Assembly: GCA_963665215.2 (NCBI GenBank)
Contig: CAXXWW010000017.1
Location: 310,001-374,000, forward strand
DNA from: G963665215 sp963665215
GTDB taxonomy: Bacteria > Chloroflexota > Dehalococcoidia > Lucifugimonadales > CAUZJF01
Direction of reading: 5' to 3'
Length of the DNA stretch: 64,000 bases
Under the pieces are notes generated by a model. That model was not told where the DNA came from, did no database searches, and saw only the letters and a program-made list of their open reading frames with translations. Position numbers and translations under genes: made by a program. Shown piece after piece: positions 8,841 through 17,827 of this stretch; position 1 is the first letter of the stretch, and each line of letters opens with the position of its first letter.

Positions 8841-10216
8841 GAGGTATCTTCAAAAAGTGTGTAAACAGTCAGGCGGTGTACCCTCTCTCTGAACAACACG
8901 GGCTCGAGGCCCAAGAGAGGAGATAGACCGCCCATGAGGAAGGAAAGCACTGAGAGTAGGTCGGAGTCAAGGCCGGAGTGGGAGCAGTTGGAGGATTGGG
9001 TGCGAAGCCAGGTCCAGAGGCTGATCCAGGAGTTGCTGGAGGAGGAGGTGACGGCGTTTCTGGGAAGGGCGAAGTCGGCGCTCAGATCCGACTCGGACTC
9101 AGATACCGGCTATCGGAACGGATACGGCAGAGCCCGGAGGCTTACGCTGAGTTCGGGAACGATACAGCTGAGGCGGCCGCGAGTCCGCGATACCGAGGAG
9201 CAGTTCGAGAGCCGGCTGCTGCCGCTGTTCGTCAACAGGACCAGGAAGGTTGCTGAGTTGATCCCCGAGCTGTACCTGCACGGTCTATCCGAAGGCGACT
9301 TCGATCTGGCTTTGCGGGGGCTGCTGGGAGAGGACGCACCGGTATCGGCGAGCACGGTGGCCCGGTTGAAGGATAAGTGGAACGATGAGCTTGCCCAATG
9401 GCGCAGCCGGCCCCTCGATGACCTGGAAGTGGTCTACATGTGGGTGGATGGAGTCTACGTCAAGGCTGGTCTTGAGAAGGAGAAGGCGGCGGTACTGGTG
9501 GTGATGGCGGCCCTGAGCGACGGGAGCAAGGTGGTGGTGAGCGCTGTTCCTGGATACAGGGAGTCCACAGAGAACTGGTCCGAGGTGCTCAGGGACATCA
9601 AGCGCCGGGGCTTGAGCTGCCCGAGGCTGGTGGTTGGAGACGGACACCTGGGCATCTGGGGAGCTCTGCGCAACGTCTATCCGCAGGCGGCAGAGCAACG
9701 CTGCTGGAACCACAAGATCGTAAACGTGCTCGCCAAGCTTCCAAAGCGACAACAGGACCAGGCCAAGCTCATGCTGCGTACTATCCCCTACGCGCCGACT
9801 CGGACAGAGGCTGAGCGGCTCAGGACGGTGTTCACCAGGTGGTGCGGCGACCATTCCTACGAGGCGGCCTCAGAGGCCTTGGAGCGGGACTGGGACCGCA
9901 TGGTCACCTTCTATGACTTCCCAAAGGAGCACTGGGGGCACCTTCGCACGACGAACCCGGTAGAATCACCCTTCGCGGCCCTCAGGCTTCGGACCGATGC
10001 CGCCAAGCGCTACAAGAGGGTCGATCGGGCGATAGCGGTGATCTGGAAAATGTTGATGGTCGCCGAACAGCGCTTCAGGCGTCTGAAGGCCCCTGAGTTG
10101 ATCGAAGACGTCTATCTCGGTGCACAGTATGCGGATGGAATCGCCATTGAATCAACGGCTGAGAAGGTCGCCGCCTGATGTCGTTTACACACCTATTGAC
10201 GTAACCTCAAGCTCCC
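8833..10216 (+). mobile_element. IS256-type element, copy 2, with 8-bp target duplication
   Basis: The element proper is 8841-10208 (1368 bp), flanked by direct repeats AAGCTCCC (8833-8840 and 10209-10216). Terminal inverted repeats begin GAGGTATCTTCAAAAAGTG and, at the other end, GAGGTTACGTCAATAGGTG. This is the clean reference insertion that defines the ends of all other copies. Confidence 0.97.
8934..10178 (+). CDS. IS256-type (Mutator) transposase, intact
   Basis: A 414-aa DDE transposase that moves the surrounding element. Catalytic residues are Asp172 (MWVDGVYV), Asp236 (VVGDGHLG) and Glu344 (TNPVESPF), with the family signature RCWNHK after the second Asp. The N-terminal ~100 residues are a helical DNA-binding region (VQRLIQELLEEEV) leading into the RNGYGRARRL motif. 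An AGAGAGGAG purine stretch precedes the ATG. It is one of five intact copies, nearly identical to one another, so the family has been active recently. Confidence 0.97.
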   Translation: MRKESTESRSESRPEWEQLEDWVRSQVQRLIQELLEEEVTAFLGRAKSALRSDSDSDTGYRNGYGRARRLTLSSGTIQLRRPRVRDTEEQFESRLLPLFVNRTRKVAELIPELYLHGLSEGDFDLALRGLLGEDAPVSASTVARLKDKWNDELAQWRSRPLDDLEVVYMWVDGVYVKAGLEKEKAAVLVVMAALSDGSKVVVSAVPGYRESTENWSEVLRDIKRRGLSCPRLVVGDGHLGIWGALRNVYPQAAEQRCWNHKIVNVLAKLPKRQQDQAKLMLRTIPYAPTRTEAERLRTVFTRWCGDHSYEAASEALERDWDRMVTFYDFPKEHWGHLRTTNPVESPFAALRLRTDAAKRYKRVDRAIAVIWKMLMVAEQRFRRLKAPELIEDVYLGAQYADGIAIESTAEKVAA

Positions 10217-11867
10217 CATGGAGTCGATCAAGATCGGATAAAGTGTCCCCCAGGCTGCAATCGTGGGATGAAAACTGCTTGTTCACTGACACGGTGGTCA
10301 TGAAGTCCGCCCCACCCTCGGCAATCCAAGCTGGCCAGAAGGGCCAGTAGGTATGGGCTAACTCGTGGGCGATGACGTAATCGTCTTCCACGTACACAGG
10401 ATCAACGGTGATGATTCCGGTGGGGCCTCCGCCTCCACCTGCCGACGTGGCGTCGGCGACGAGGAGCCCGACGTAGCTTCTCGGAAAAGGCTCGTCCATA
10501 AACGCTTCTTGAGCGCGCAATGCCTGTTCCAAGATGTCGATGGTGCTGTAGGCGCCAGGGCTGACGTTGAGGACGGACAACGTCACCTCTCCGGCAAGAG
10601 GAATCTGGATTATGCGTTTCTCCACGGCGTCCGGTCCCAGGTCGAGCAGGGTTTCCAGCAAGTCCGGCCTGTCTTCGACCACAACACCTAGGGCCGCCAC
10701 GACGAACGCCTCTGCATCGGAGATGCCATGCTCCAGCGTGGGATGAGCCAGGACTTGCTTCAGGTAATTCTCTTCGTCGGACGCCCAGAACAATGAGTGC
10801 AGTGAACTGGCGGCCGCCGCATCTACACCCTCGACCGATTCCAGGAAGGGCATGGCGGCTATTCGCAAAGTCGCAGCTTCGTCCCTCTTTGCCATGGAGA
10901 CCCCCGCTATACCCCCCAGGGCCGCAACAACAGTCATCTCGTCACTGTCCAGCCCGTCTTCCGCCCAAGTCATGGGTACAAGCGTCCGAAAGAGATCTTG
11001 GGAGTCCAACGCCAACTCCTGCAACACGAGGACGGCGTTGACCTCCGCCGGGCTGATCCCGTCTTCGATCCAGGAAAGAGCCGTGAGCGTTGCGGCCGTC
11101 TCCGGCCATTCCCATTCCAGCCGCACCAACGCCATAGTCGCTGGGAGAACGTCGACGTTTCCTCCGGTTACGCCTGGATGGGATAAAAGCCAACGTAGAC
11201 CCTCTTGATCGAGAGCTTCCAGCGTTTGCAGTATCGACAGGTCGTCCCGTTCGATGGAGTCGAGGAAGGGCATCCTGACGATATGTTCCGCTGACTCCTC
11301 ATCAACGCTGACAATGGAGGCGAGCAAGAAGATTGCCTGGTTTTCCGTTGCGGACAGGTCGTCCCGTATCCAGGGTTTGTGCACCAGCTCCCACAGGACC
11401 ATCCGGCGATCTTGAGCGATGTAGAGAAGTTGGATGACAGCCTCCTGCTCATCGACCGTCATGCCGTCCTCGACCCATGGCAAAGTCATAATGGCCATCT
11501 CCGCTTCTTCCAGCGATGGCAATGGGGCGGCGGTAGGCTCGGGAACCGCTGTGGGAGCAGGGGGCATGGCCGTCGGCACTGGAGTCGGGGTGGACGAGGG
11601 TGAAATAGTAGGTGTAGTCGTAGAAGTTCTAGCCGTTGATGACATCGTTGTCGGAACCGGCTCAAGTGCAGGTGTCGAGGTGAAAGAAGGCGATTCAGTA
11701 CCCAGTACCGTCGTTGTCGCTATAGGAGTCGGCGTAGGCGTGGGCAGCGTAGGAGTCGATGTGCAAGCCATCAGCGCCAACACGAAAGCTGGGACCGCAA
11801 GGACCTGCCATCCTGTCCGCTTCAAGTGGTCGCGCCGATTAGCCGTTGCCAAATCGAACTCTCCCAT
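10209..11867 (-). pseudogene. N-terminal part of lipoprotein metallopeptidase (interrupted)
   Basis: From ATG at 11867 (preceded by GAAAAGG) comes a signal peptide with lipobox-like ALMAC, then a Thr/Pro linker. About six helical repeats of ~45 residues follow, each with a motif like LPWVEDGM / LSWIEDGI / MTWAEDGL. The C-terminal domain has zinc-peptidase motif His501-Glu-Leu-Ala-His505 followed by WIAEGGADF (Glu517). The frame enters IS256 copy 2 at the target duplication; the missing ~99 residues lie at 8545-8840. Probably a surface-attached gluzincin-like peptidase before the insertion; substrate unknown. Confidence 0.8.
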
Positions 11868-11960
11868 ACCTTTTCTACACAGCCAACGCGACATCAAAGA
11901 CAAGCACTCTATCTTGGAACATAGGGGGCTGCACTCGCATCTGGGCTTCCCCGTTTGTTC

Positions 11961-12038
11961 TCATGGGCTGTCAGTGTGCTCCTCCCTCACCAACCACTTG
12001 AAGGCAAGGCTGGCGTCTACAACCACGAAGCCGCTCAA
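11961..12038 (-). pseudogene. VapC-like PIN domain start, truncated
   Basis: From TTG at 12038, overlapping the TGA of the upstream gene, the frame reads LSGFVVVDASLAFKWLVREE and stops after 26 codons. VVVDASLAFKWL is the first beta strand and catalytic Asp region of PIN ribonucleases. A normal VapC is ~130 residues, so only the first fifth remains. The overlap with the preceding small gene is typical of toxin-antitoxin pairs. Confidence 0.6.
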
Positions 12039-12334
12039 ACTATCCCCTCCAACTGGGCGTCCCTAGCCTCCCGCGCTTCCCGAATGAACTCGGCTCCGTT
12101 GCTGGGAAGCACCTTGTCACCAAAGTACTTCTTTTGGAGTTCCTCGAACCGCTCGGCGTCAGACCAACTGGACACGGGACTGCCGAAGCCCTGTGTCTCG
12201 TCCTGCGCCAACTCTTGACCGCCGACCCGAACAGTGCCGCCTCCGTCCTTATGCCATGGGCCACCCGCGCCGCGCACCACTATCCCGCGCCGCTTACCCT
12301 TCTTCCAACCCAGCACCTTCACCTCGGCGGGCAT
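12035..12334 (-). CDS. Small protein upstream of PIN remnant, possible antitoxin
   Basis: A 99-aa protein starting at ATG 12334, chosen because GGAGGAG lies about six bases upstream. It begins MPAEVKVLGWKKGKRRGIVV and ends in a charged helix (EFIREAREARDAQLEGIV). I do not recognise the family. Its stop overlaps the start of the PIN-domain remnant, so an antitoxin role is inferred from position alone. The frame is also open further upstream, to 12439. Confidence 0.5.
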   Translation of the reverse strand: MPAEVKVLGWKKGKRRGIVVRGAGGPWHKDGGGTVRVGGQELAQDETQGFGSPVSSWSDAERFEELQKKYFGDKVLPSNGAEFIREAREARDAQLEGIV

Positions 12335-12339
12335 GACCC

Positions 12340-12709
12340 GCTCCTCCGCCCTCGACACCGGGATGACATCAAAAGGCAAGATCGGCACGTTGGAGAGATT
12401 TGCCACCGCCACCATCATAGTGGACGGTCGAAGATACATCGTAGGACTCAGGGACGTGGAACCGGTCGAGGAAAGCCCGGAGCAGCCGACGGGAACGGAA
12501 GATACGGAAGCGGGGCCAAACGGAAGCTGAAGGCTCCCATCTTGCTCAACGAGTAACCACTCCCTGGGGGTCTCGCCTCGAAGCCTGCCTGTTTCAGAGC
12601 GTTGCCCAGGATCCCGAATGCCCTGTCGATGCCGAGACCGACGACCCTGGGCGTGGGTATCTCTTCCTGGGCCTTCAACTAGGGTGATGCTGTTCCCCTG
12701 GCCACAGTT
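12340..12709. other. Stretch without a supported gene
   Basis: Several short frames exist on the minus strand (for example one starting MKAQEEIPTPRVVGLGIDRA at 12678), but none shows a recognisable family or a convincing ribosome binding site. It probably contains remnants of genes broken by the neighbouring insertions. Confidence 0.4.
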
Positions 12710-12834
12710 CTACAATATGTCGAACGGCGTATCCAAGTCGTCGAGCCTCAAACCCAGTCCGATACGCTCCTGGATCACCTGTGTAACACCCTGTCTTGAG
12801 GCTGCGCCGGGTGCCTGTATCCGCCACACCAACC
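12710..12834 (-). pseudogene. C-terminal gene fragment cut by IS256 copy 3
   Basis: The frame is open from the IS end and reads RIQAPGAASRQGVTQVIQER, then IGLGLRLDDLDTPFDIL before a stop. The composition looks like real coding sequence, but I do not recognise the family. The N-terminal part is lost beyond the IS. Confidence 0.4.
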
Positions 12835-13313
12835 GAGGTTACGTCAATAGGTGTGTAAACGACATCAGGCGGCGACCTTCTCAGCCGTTGATTCAATGGC
12901 GATTCCATCCGCATACTGTGCACCGAGATAGACGTCTTCGATCAACTCAGGGGCCTTCAGACGCCTGAAGCGCTGTTCGGCGACCATCAACATTTTCCAG
13001 ATCACCGCTATCGCCCGATCGACCCTCTTGTAGCGCTTGGCGGCATCGGTCCGAAGCCTGAGGGCCGCGAAGGGTGATTCTACCGGGTTCGTCGTGCGAA
13101 GGTGCCCCCAGTGCTCCTTTGGGAAGTCATAGAAGGTGACCATGCGGTCCCAGTCCCGCTCCAAGGCCTCTGAGGCCGCCTCGTAGGAATGGTCGCCGCA
13201 CCACCTGGTGAACACCGTCCTGAGCCGCTCAGCCTCTGTCCGAGTCGGCGCGTAGGGGATAGTACGCAGCATGAGCTTGGCCTGGTCCTGTTGTCGCTTT
13301 GGAAGCTTGGCGA
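12835..13313 (-). mobile_element. IS256-type element, copy 3 (3' third only)
   Basis: It begins with the GAGGTTACGTCAATAGGTG end and contains the last ~150 codons of the transposase, including Glu344, then stops abruptly where copy 4 begins head-on. The junction lies in GGCGAG, the point where its sequence meets the GAGGTATC end of copy 4. The missing part does not reappear after copy 4, so a rearrangement removed it. Confidence 0.93.
12865..13313 (-). pseudogene. IS256-type transposase C-terminal fragment
   Basis: It encodes LAKLPKRQQDQAKLMLRTIP through ...IESTAEKVAA, the C-terminal third of the 414-aa transposase. Without the two catalytic Asp residues and the DNA-binding region it cannot be functional. 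Confidence 0.93.
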
Positions 13314-14681
13314 GAGGTATCTTCAAAAAGTGTGTAAACAGTCAGGCAGTGTACCCTCTCTCTGAACAACACGGGCTCGAGGCCCAAGAGAGGAGATAGA
13401 CCGCCCATGAGGAAGGAAAGCACTGAGAGTAGGTCGGAGTCAAGGCCGGAGTGGGAGCAGTTGGAGGATTGGGTGCGAAGCCAGGTCCAGAGGCTGATCC
13501 AGGAGTTGCTGGAGGAGGAGGTGACGGCGTTTCTGGGAAGGGCGAAGTCGGCGCTCAGATCCGACTCGGACTCAGATACCGGCTATCGGAACGGATACGG
13601 CAGAGCCCGGAGGCTTACGCTGAGTTCGGGAACGATACAGCTGAGGCGGCCGCGAGTCCGCGATACCGAGGAGCAGTTCGAGAGCCGGCTGCTGCCGCTG
13701 TTCGTCAACAGGACCAGGAAGGTTGCTGAGTTGATCCCCGAGCTGTACCTGCACGGTCTATCCGAAGGCGACTTCGATCTGGCTTTGCGGGGGCTGCTGG
13801 GAGAGGACGCACCGGTATCGGCGAGCACGGTGGCCCGGTTGAAGGATAAGTGGAACGATGAGCTTGCCCAATGGCGCAGCCGGCCCCTCGATGACCTGGA
13901 AGTGGTCTACATGTGGGTGGATGGAGTCTACGTCAAGGCTGGTCTTGAGAAGGAGAAGGCGGCGGTACTGGTGGTGATGGCGGCCCTGAGCGACGGGAGC
14001 AAGGTGGTGGTGAGCGCTGTTCCCGGATACAGGGAGTCCACAGAGAACTGGTCCGAGGTGCTCAGGGACATCAAGCGCCGGGGCTTGAGCTGCCCGAGGC
14101 TGGTGGTTGGAGACGGACACCTGGGCATCTGGGGAGCTCTGCGCAACGTCTATCCGCAGGCGGCAGAGCAACGCTGCTGGAACCACAAGATCGTAAACGT
14201 GCTCGCCAAGCTTCCAAAGCGACAACAGGACCAGGCCAAGCTCATGCTGCGTACTATCCCCTACGCGCCGACTCGGACAGAGGCTGAGCGGCTCAGGACG
14301 GTGTTCACCAGGTGGTGCGGCGACCATTCCTACGAGGCGGCCTCAGAGGCCTTGGAGCGGGACTGGGACCGCATGGTCACCTTCTATGACTTCCCAAAGG
14401 AGCACTGGGGGCACCTTCGCACGACGAACCCGGTAGAATCACCCTTCGCGGCCCTCAGGCTTCGGACCGATGCCGCCAAGCGCTACAAGAGGGTCGATCG
14501 GGCGATAGCGGTGATCTGGAAAATGTTGATGGTCGCCGAACAGCGCTTCAGGCGTCTGAAGGCCCCTGAGTTGATCGAAGACGTCTATCTCGGTGCACAG
14601 TATGCGGATGGAATCGCCATTGAATCAACGGCTGAGAAGCTCGCCGCCTGATGTCGTTTACACACCTATTGACGTAACCTC
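13314..14681 (+). mobile_element. IS256-type element, copy 4 (intact, nested next to copy 3)
   Basis: A complete 1368-bp copy. Its left flank is inside copy 3 (opposite orientation) and its right flank is the interior of a serine recombinase gene. The flanking octamers (CTTGGCGA and TCATCACC) do not match, so the present flanks come from recombination and not from one insertion. Confidence 0.95.
13407..14651 (+). CDS. IS256-type transposase, intact
   Basis: 414 aa, with all catalytic residues at the same positions as in copy 2. It differs at the very end (EKLAA instead of EKVAA). The start and upstream purine-rich sequence are the same as in copy 2. Confidence 0.96.
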   Translation: MRKESTESRSESRPEWEQLEDWVRSQVQRLIQELLEEEVTAFLGRAKSALRSDSDSDTGYRNGYGRARRLTLSSGTIQLRRPRVRDTEEQFESRLLPLFVNRTRKVAELIPELYLHGLSEGDFDLALRGLLGEDAPVSASTVARLKDKWNDELAQWRSRPLDDLEVVYMWVDGVYVKAGLEKEKAAVLVVMAALSDGSKVVVSAVPGYRESTENWSEVLRDIKRRGLSCPRLVVGDGHLGIWGALRNVYPQAAEQRCWNHKIVNVLAKLPKRQQDQAKLMLRTIPYAPTRTEAERLRTVFTRWCGDHSYEAASEALERDWDRMVTFYDFPKEHWGHLRTTNPVESPFAALRLRTDAAKRYKRVDRAIAVIWKMLMVAEQRFRRLKAPELIEDVYLGAQYADGIAIESTAEKLAA

Positions 14682-15520
14682 TCATCACCAGGGCGCAGTT
14701 GCAGCGCGTCGGGAAGCATCTGAGCTCCCGCGCACCCAAGTTCAGCCACCCCCGAAGAGTCGGAAGCTCCTACCGGCTCAGCGGCCTCGCCAAGTGCAAG
14801 ACGTGCAACACGCCGCTCATCGGCAGGTTCGCCCAGAGCGGCAAGTACTCCTACTACGTCTGCCAGTCGAACATCAAGCTCGGCAGGGACGCCTGCGAGA
14901 CTCCCACGCTCAACGCCCGCCGCTTCGAGGAGCTGGTGGTCGCCAGGATTCGCTCCAACATCCTCACTGAGGGCAACATCCGAGATCTGGTCAAGGTGGT
15001 GGCCGAGGAGATGGACGGCGTGACCCGAGAGCAGCGCAAGAGGCTGGAGACCATCGAGGATGAGCTTGAGGAAGTGAAGCGGAAGCTGGGCCGCATCTGG
15101 CACTTCATAGAGACGTCCGACGCCGTTATGACCGACGCCTCAGACCGCATCAGGGAGCACCGAGAGCGGCAGGAACGTCTGGAGTATTTCGCTGAGCAGG
15201 CGAGGGCGGTCCTGGCCCAGCGCCGGAAGGTCCTCGACGATGCGAACACCATCGCGGCCTACACCAAGGACATGAAGGACTTCCTGAAGGAGAGCGAACT
15301 GACCGAGCGCAGGGCCTTCATCCAGTCCTTTATCAAGGAGATCGTCGTCGTGCCCGGCGACGCCCTGCTCAGATACACAGTCCCTATGCCAGACGACAGC
15401 TTGATACCTGGGAGAGCCGCCGAAAAGGTGGCCCTGAACGGGTCTGTTCTATCTACTTTACCCGATGGTGGGCCTAAAGGGACTGAATTGCGAACTTTTC
15501 GGTGGGCCGTCTCAATATGA
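14682..15520 (+). pseudogene. Large serine recombinase, C-terminal half
   Basis: The frame is open from the IS junction (LITRAQLQRVGKHLSSRAPK) and carries the end of the recombinase domain, the zinc beta-ribbon (CKTCNTPL...YYVCQSN...C) and a long coiled coil (about codons 105-205). The typical C-terminus ends ...RYTVPMPDD. The N-terminal resolvase domain with the catalytic Ser is missing, cut off by IS256 copy 4. Members of this family integrate phages and conjugative elements. It is not the missing half of the recombinase at 26673. Confidence 0.85.
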
Positions 15521-15562
15521 AGGCCGGATCGTAGAACGCTACCTAGTTTCGAGGCGGGGCTA

Positions 15563-17428
15563 CTACTCATACCAGCCCGACCCAAATAGCAGTCCGTCGT
15601 GCCGCACAATCCAAGTGTGCTTCTGACGGTTCTCGCCCGATTCCGGGTTGGGCAACACATAGTCCACCCAATGACCCGCCTCAGTGGCGCTCTGTAAGTC
15701 GTCGCCATAGAAATACCCCGTGGCGTCCACACGGAGGCTGGGATCACGCCCTCGAAACTGCGGGTTATGGTGGGCTATCGTGTAGCCGTCTGGGTCGATG
15801 ATGAAGACGTACCACTGGCCGTCAATGCTCTCCTTGGTGTTGTAGTAGGCGACGGTCTCCTCCAGGCCGAGGGCGACGTAGAGGTTCGTGGCCTGCTGCA
15901 CGAAGGCCTTCGTGTAGGCGGGGGCGTCGGACTTGCCGGGGCCGCGTTCGTACCAGCCGGAGCCGAAGGTAATGCCGTCGTGGATGACCGTCCAGGAGTG
16001 CTTGGTCTCCACAACACCAGAGGCGGGATTGGCATAGGTGTAGTCGAACCAGGCGCCGTCCTCGTCGGCAGAGGCGGCGACGGCGGACCCGGTGGGGTAG
16101 GAGTTGGGTCCGAGAGCCTGGGAGATGTGCTTGCCCACCAGGTCCGGGTTGGGGGCATGAGCGATGATGGTCTGGTTCTTATCGATGATGAAGACGTACC
16201 ACTGGCCGTCAACACTCTCCTTGGTGTTGTAGTAGGCGACGGTCTCCTCCAGGCCGAGGGCGACGTAGAGGTTCGTGGCCTGCTGCACGAAGGCCTCCGT
16301 GTAGGCGGGGGCGTCGGACTTGCCGGGGCCGCGTTCGTACCAGCCGGAGCCGAAGGTAATGCCGTCGTGGATGACCGTCCAGGAGTGCTTGGTCTCCACA
16401 ACACCAGAGGCGGGATTGGCATAGGTGTAGTCGAACCAGGCGCCGTCCTCGTCGGCAGAGGCGGCGACGGCGGATCCGGTGGGGTAGGAGTTGGGTCCGA
16501 GAGCCTGGGAGACGTGCTCGCCCACCAGGTCCGGGTTGGGGGCATGAGCGACGATGGTCTGGTTCTCATCGATGATGAAGACGTACCACTGGCCGTCAAT
16601 GCTCTCCTTGGTGTTGTAGTAGGCGACGGTCTCCTCCAGGCCGAGGGCGACGTAGAGGTTCGTGGCCTGCTGCACGAAGGCCTTCGTGTAGGCGGGGGCG
16701 TCGGACTTGCCGGGGCCGCGTTCGTACCAGCCGGAGCCGAAGGTAATGCCGTCGTGGATGACCGTCCAGGAGTGCTTGGTCTCCACAACACCAGAGGCGG
16801 GATTGGCATAGGTGTAGTCAAACCAGGCGCCGTCCTCGTCGGCAGAGGCGGCGACGGCGGACCCGGTGGGGTAGGAGTTGGGTCCGAGAGCCTGGGAGAT
16901 GTGCTTGCCCACCAGGTCCGGGTTGGGGGCATGAGCGATGATGGTCTGGTTCTTATCGCTCATGAAGACATACCACTGGCCGTCAATGCTCTCCTTGGTG
17001 TTGTAGTAGGCGACGGTGGCATCTAGTCCTTCCGATTCGTATCTGCTGATGGCGTCCCCTACTAGGAACTTGGTGTAGTCCCCGGGCGTCGACTTGGGAG
17101 GTACGGCCGCCGTGGCATAACTCGTGTCCAACTGCTCCTGCATCTGCTCAATGAGAGACGCGACGGTGGCCTCATCCACGAGAGCAGGTGCGCCCGCGGG
17201 CCCTGGAGGTCCGGCTGGTCCGGGTGCGCCCACGGAGCCCTGCGGCCCGGGAGGTCCCTGCTCCCCGGCGGGCCCGGCAGCTCCCTGGCAAGCAGCAATT
17301 GACAGGATAAGAGCGATGATCGGGATTACTGTGATTAACGCGCGTATTGTCAGACCTCCTGCTTGCGACGGGCGACGCCGGACCTCGCGGAGGCGGATAC
17401 TATCGCTGCGCCGGAAGTGTCCAGCCAA
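15563..17428 (-). CDS. Collagen-like lipoprotein with four tandem Cache domains
   Basis: A 621-aa protein with a hydrophobic segment ending in lipobox SIAAC (C48), a short collagen-like GXY stretch (GPAGEQGPPGPQGSVGAPGP), then four single-Cache-type sensor domains. Each unit contains VAYYNTKESIDGQWYVFI and TWTVIHDGITFGSGWYE-like motifs; the first three boundaries are nearly identical in DNA and the last unit diverges (IDPDGYTIAHHNPQFRGR). Cache domains bind small ligands outside the cell, but no kinase or chemotaxis module is attached. The ATG at 17428 gives an unusually long leader; AGGAGGT at ~17350 suggests a later start, yet no standard start codon sits at the right distance. Confidence 0.85.
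   Translation of the reverse strand: MAGHFRRSDSIRLREVRRRPSQAGGLTIRALITVIPIIALILSIAACQGAAGPAGEQGPPGPQGSVGAPGPAGPPGPAGAPALVDEATVASLIEQMQEQLDTSYATAAVPPKSTPGDYTKFLVGDAISRYESEGLDATVAYYNTKESIDGQWYVFMSDKNQTIIAHAPNPDLVGKHISQALGPNSYPTGSAVAASADEDGAWFDYTYANPASGVVETKHSWTVIHDGITFGSGWYERGPGKSDAPAYTKAFVQQATNLYVALGLEETVAYYNTKESIDGQWYVFIIDENQTIVAHAPNPDLVGEHVSQALGPNSYPTGSAVAASADEDGAWFDYTYANPASGVVETKHSWTVIHDGITFGSGWYERGPGKSDAPAYTEAFVQQATNLYVALGLEETVAYYNTKESVDGQWYVFIIDKNQTIIAHAPNPDLVGKHISQALGPNSYPTGSAVAASADEDGAWFDYTYANPASGVVETKHSWTVIHDGITFGSGWYERGPGKSDAPAYTKAFVQQATNLYVALGLEETVAYYNTKESIDGQWYVFIIDPDGYTIAHHNPQFRGRDPSLRVDATGYFYGDDLQSATEAGHWVDYVLPNPESGENRQKHTWIVRHDGLLFGSGWYE
15797..16957. repeat. 387-bp in-frame tandem repeat (three units)
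   Basis: The word GATGATGAAGACGTACC recurs at 15797, 16184 and 16571, exactly 387 bp apart, and in a variant form near 16958. Each unit encodes 129 residues, one Cache domain. The near-identity over whole units points to recent duplication or gene conversion. Confidence 0.93.
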
Positions 17429-17772
17429 ACTTCAGCCCGCGGAAGCGCATGCGCCGCTGCCAAGTCGTTGTTGCTCTGTGTGGCCCAATCGACGTACTCA
17501 AAATCGGAATGGGCGGTGGCCGTGCCCTCATCGGTTTTCCACGCGATAGCGAAGTCATAAGCCGGTTGCACGCCCGCCGTGATGGTAGTAGTGGGGCCGG
17601 TCCATTCCGGTAGGAAACGGACTTGGCGTGGACGCAAGGTGACGAAAATCGGGTGGGGGGCGATGTTCGTGCTAGGCACACCGGACGCTGCTGCTGCCGG
17701 GGCCGGGTCGCCTGCTGTCTCTAGTACAGGTAGTCGCCTATCGAACGCCACGCAAATATCTCCAAAATTCAT
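17350..17772 (-). CDS. Hypothetical protein upstream of the Cache lipoprotein
   Basis: A 140-aa frame starting ATG (MNFGDICVAFDRRLPVLETA), with a stretch such as AYDFAIAWKTDEGTATAHSD, ending GVARRKQEV. I do not recognise it and see no signal peptide. Its TGA lies inside the AGGAGGT sequence at the head of the Cache gene and overlaps the proposed start of that gene, so at most one of the two starts is right. It could be a genuine first gene of a two-gene operon or a chance frame. Confidence 0.35.
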   Translation of the reverse strand: MNFGDICVAFDRRLPVLETAGDPAPAAAASGVPSTNIAPHPIFVTLRPRQVRFLPEWTGPTTTITAGVQPAYDFAIAWKTDEGTATAHSDFEYVDWATQSNNDLAAAHALPRAEVWLDTSGAAIVSASARSGVARRKQEV

Positions 17773-17827
17773 TGGTTGAAGACCAACTTCTATTGTAGAC
17801 GGTTACTATACCATAGGTGTGTTATTC

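Noticed and set aside
15797..16957. CRISPR array or other short-spaced repeat system
   Set aside because: The repeats are 387-bp in-frame coding units without spacers; no CRISPR-like array was found anywhere in the window.
15767..17026. 419-codon plus-strand frame over the Cache gene
   Set aside because: It is a repetitive shadow of the Cache repeats on the opposite strand; the minus-strand reading has clear domains and a lipobox.
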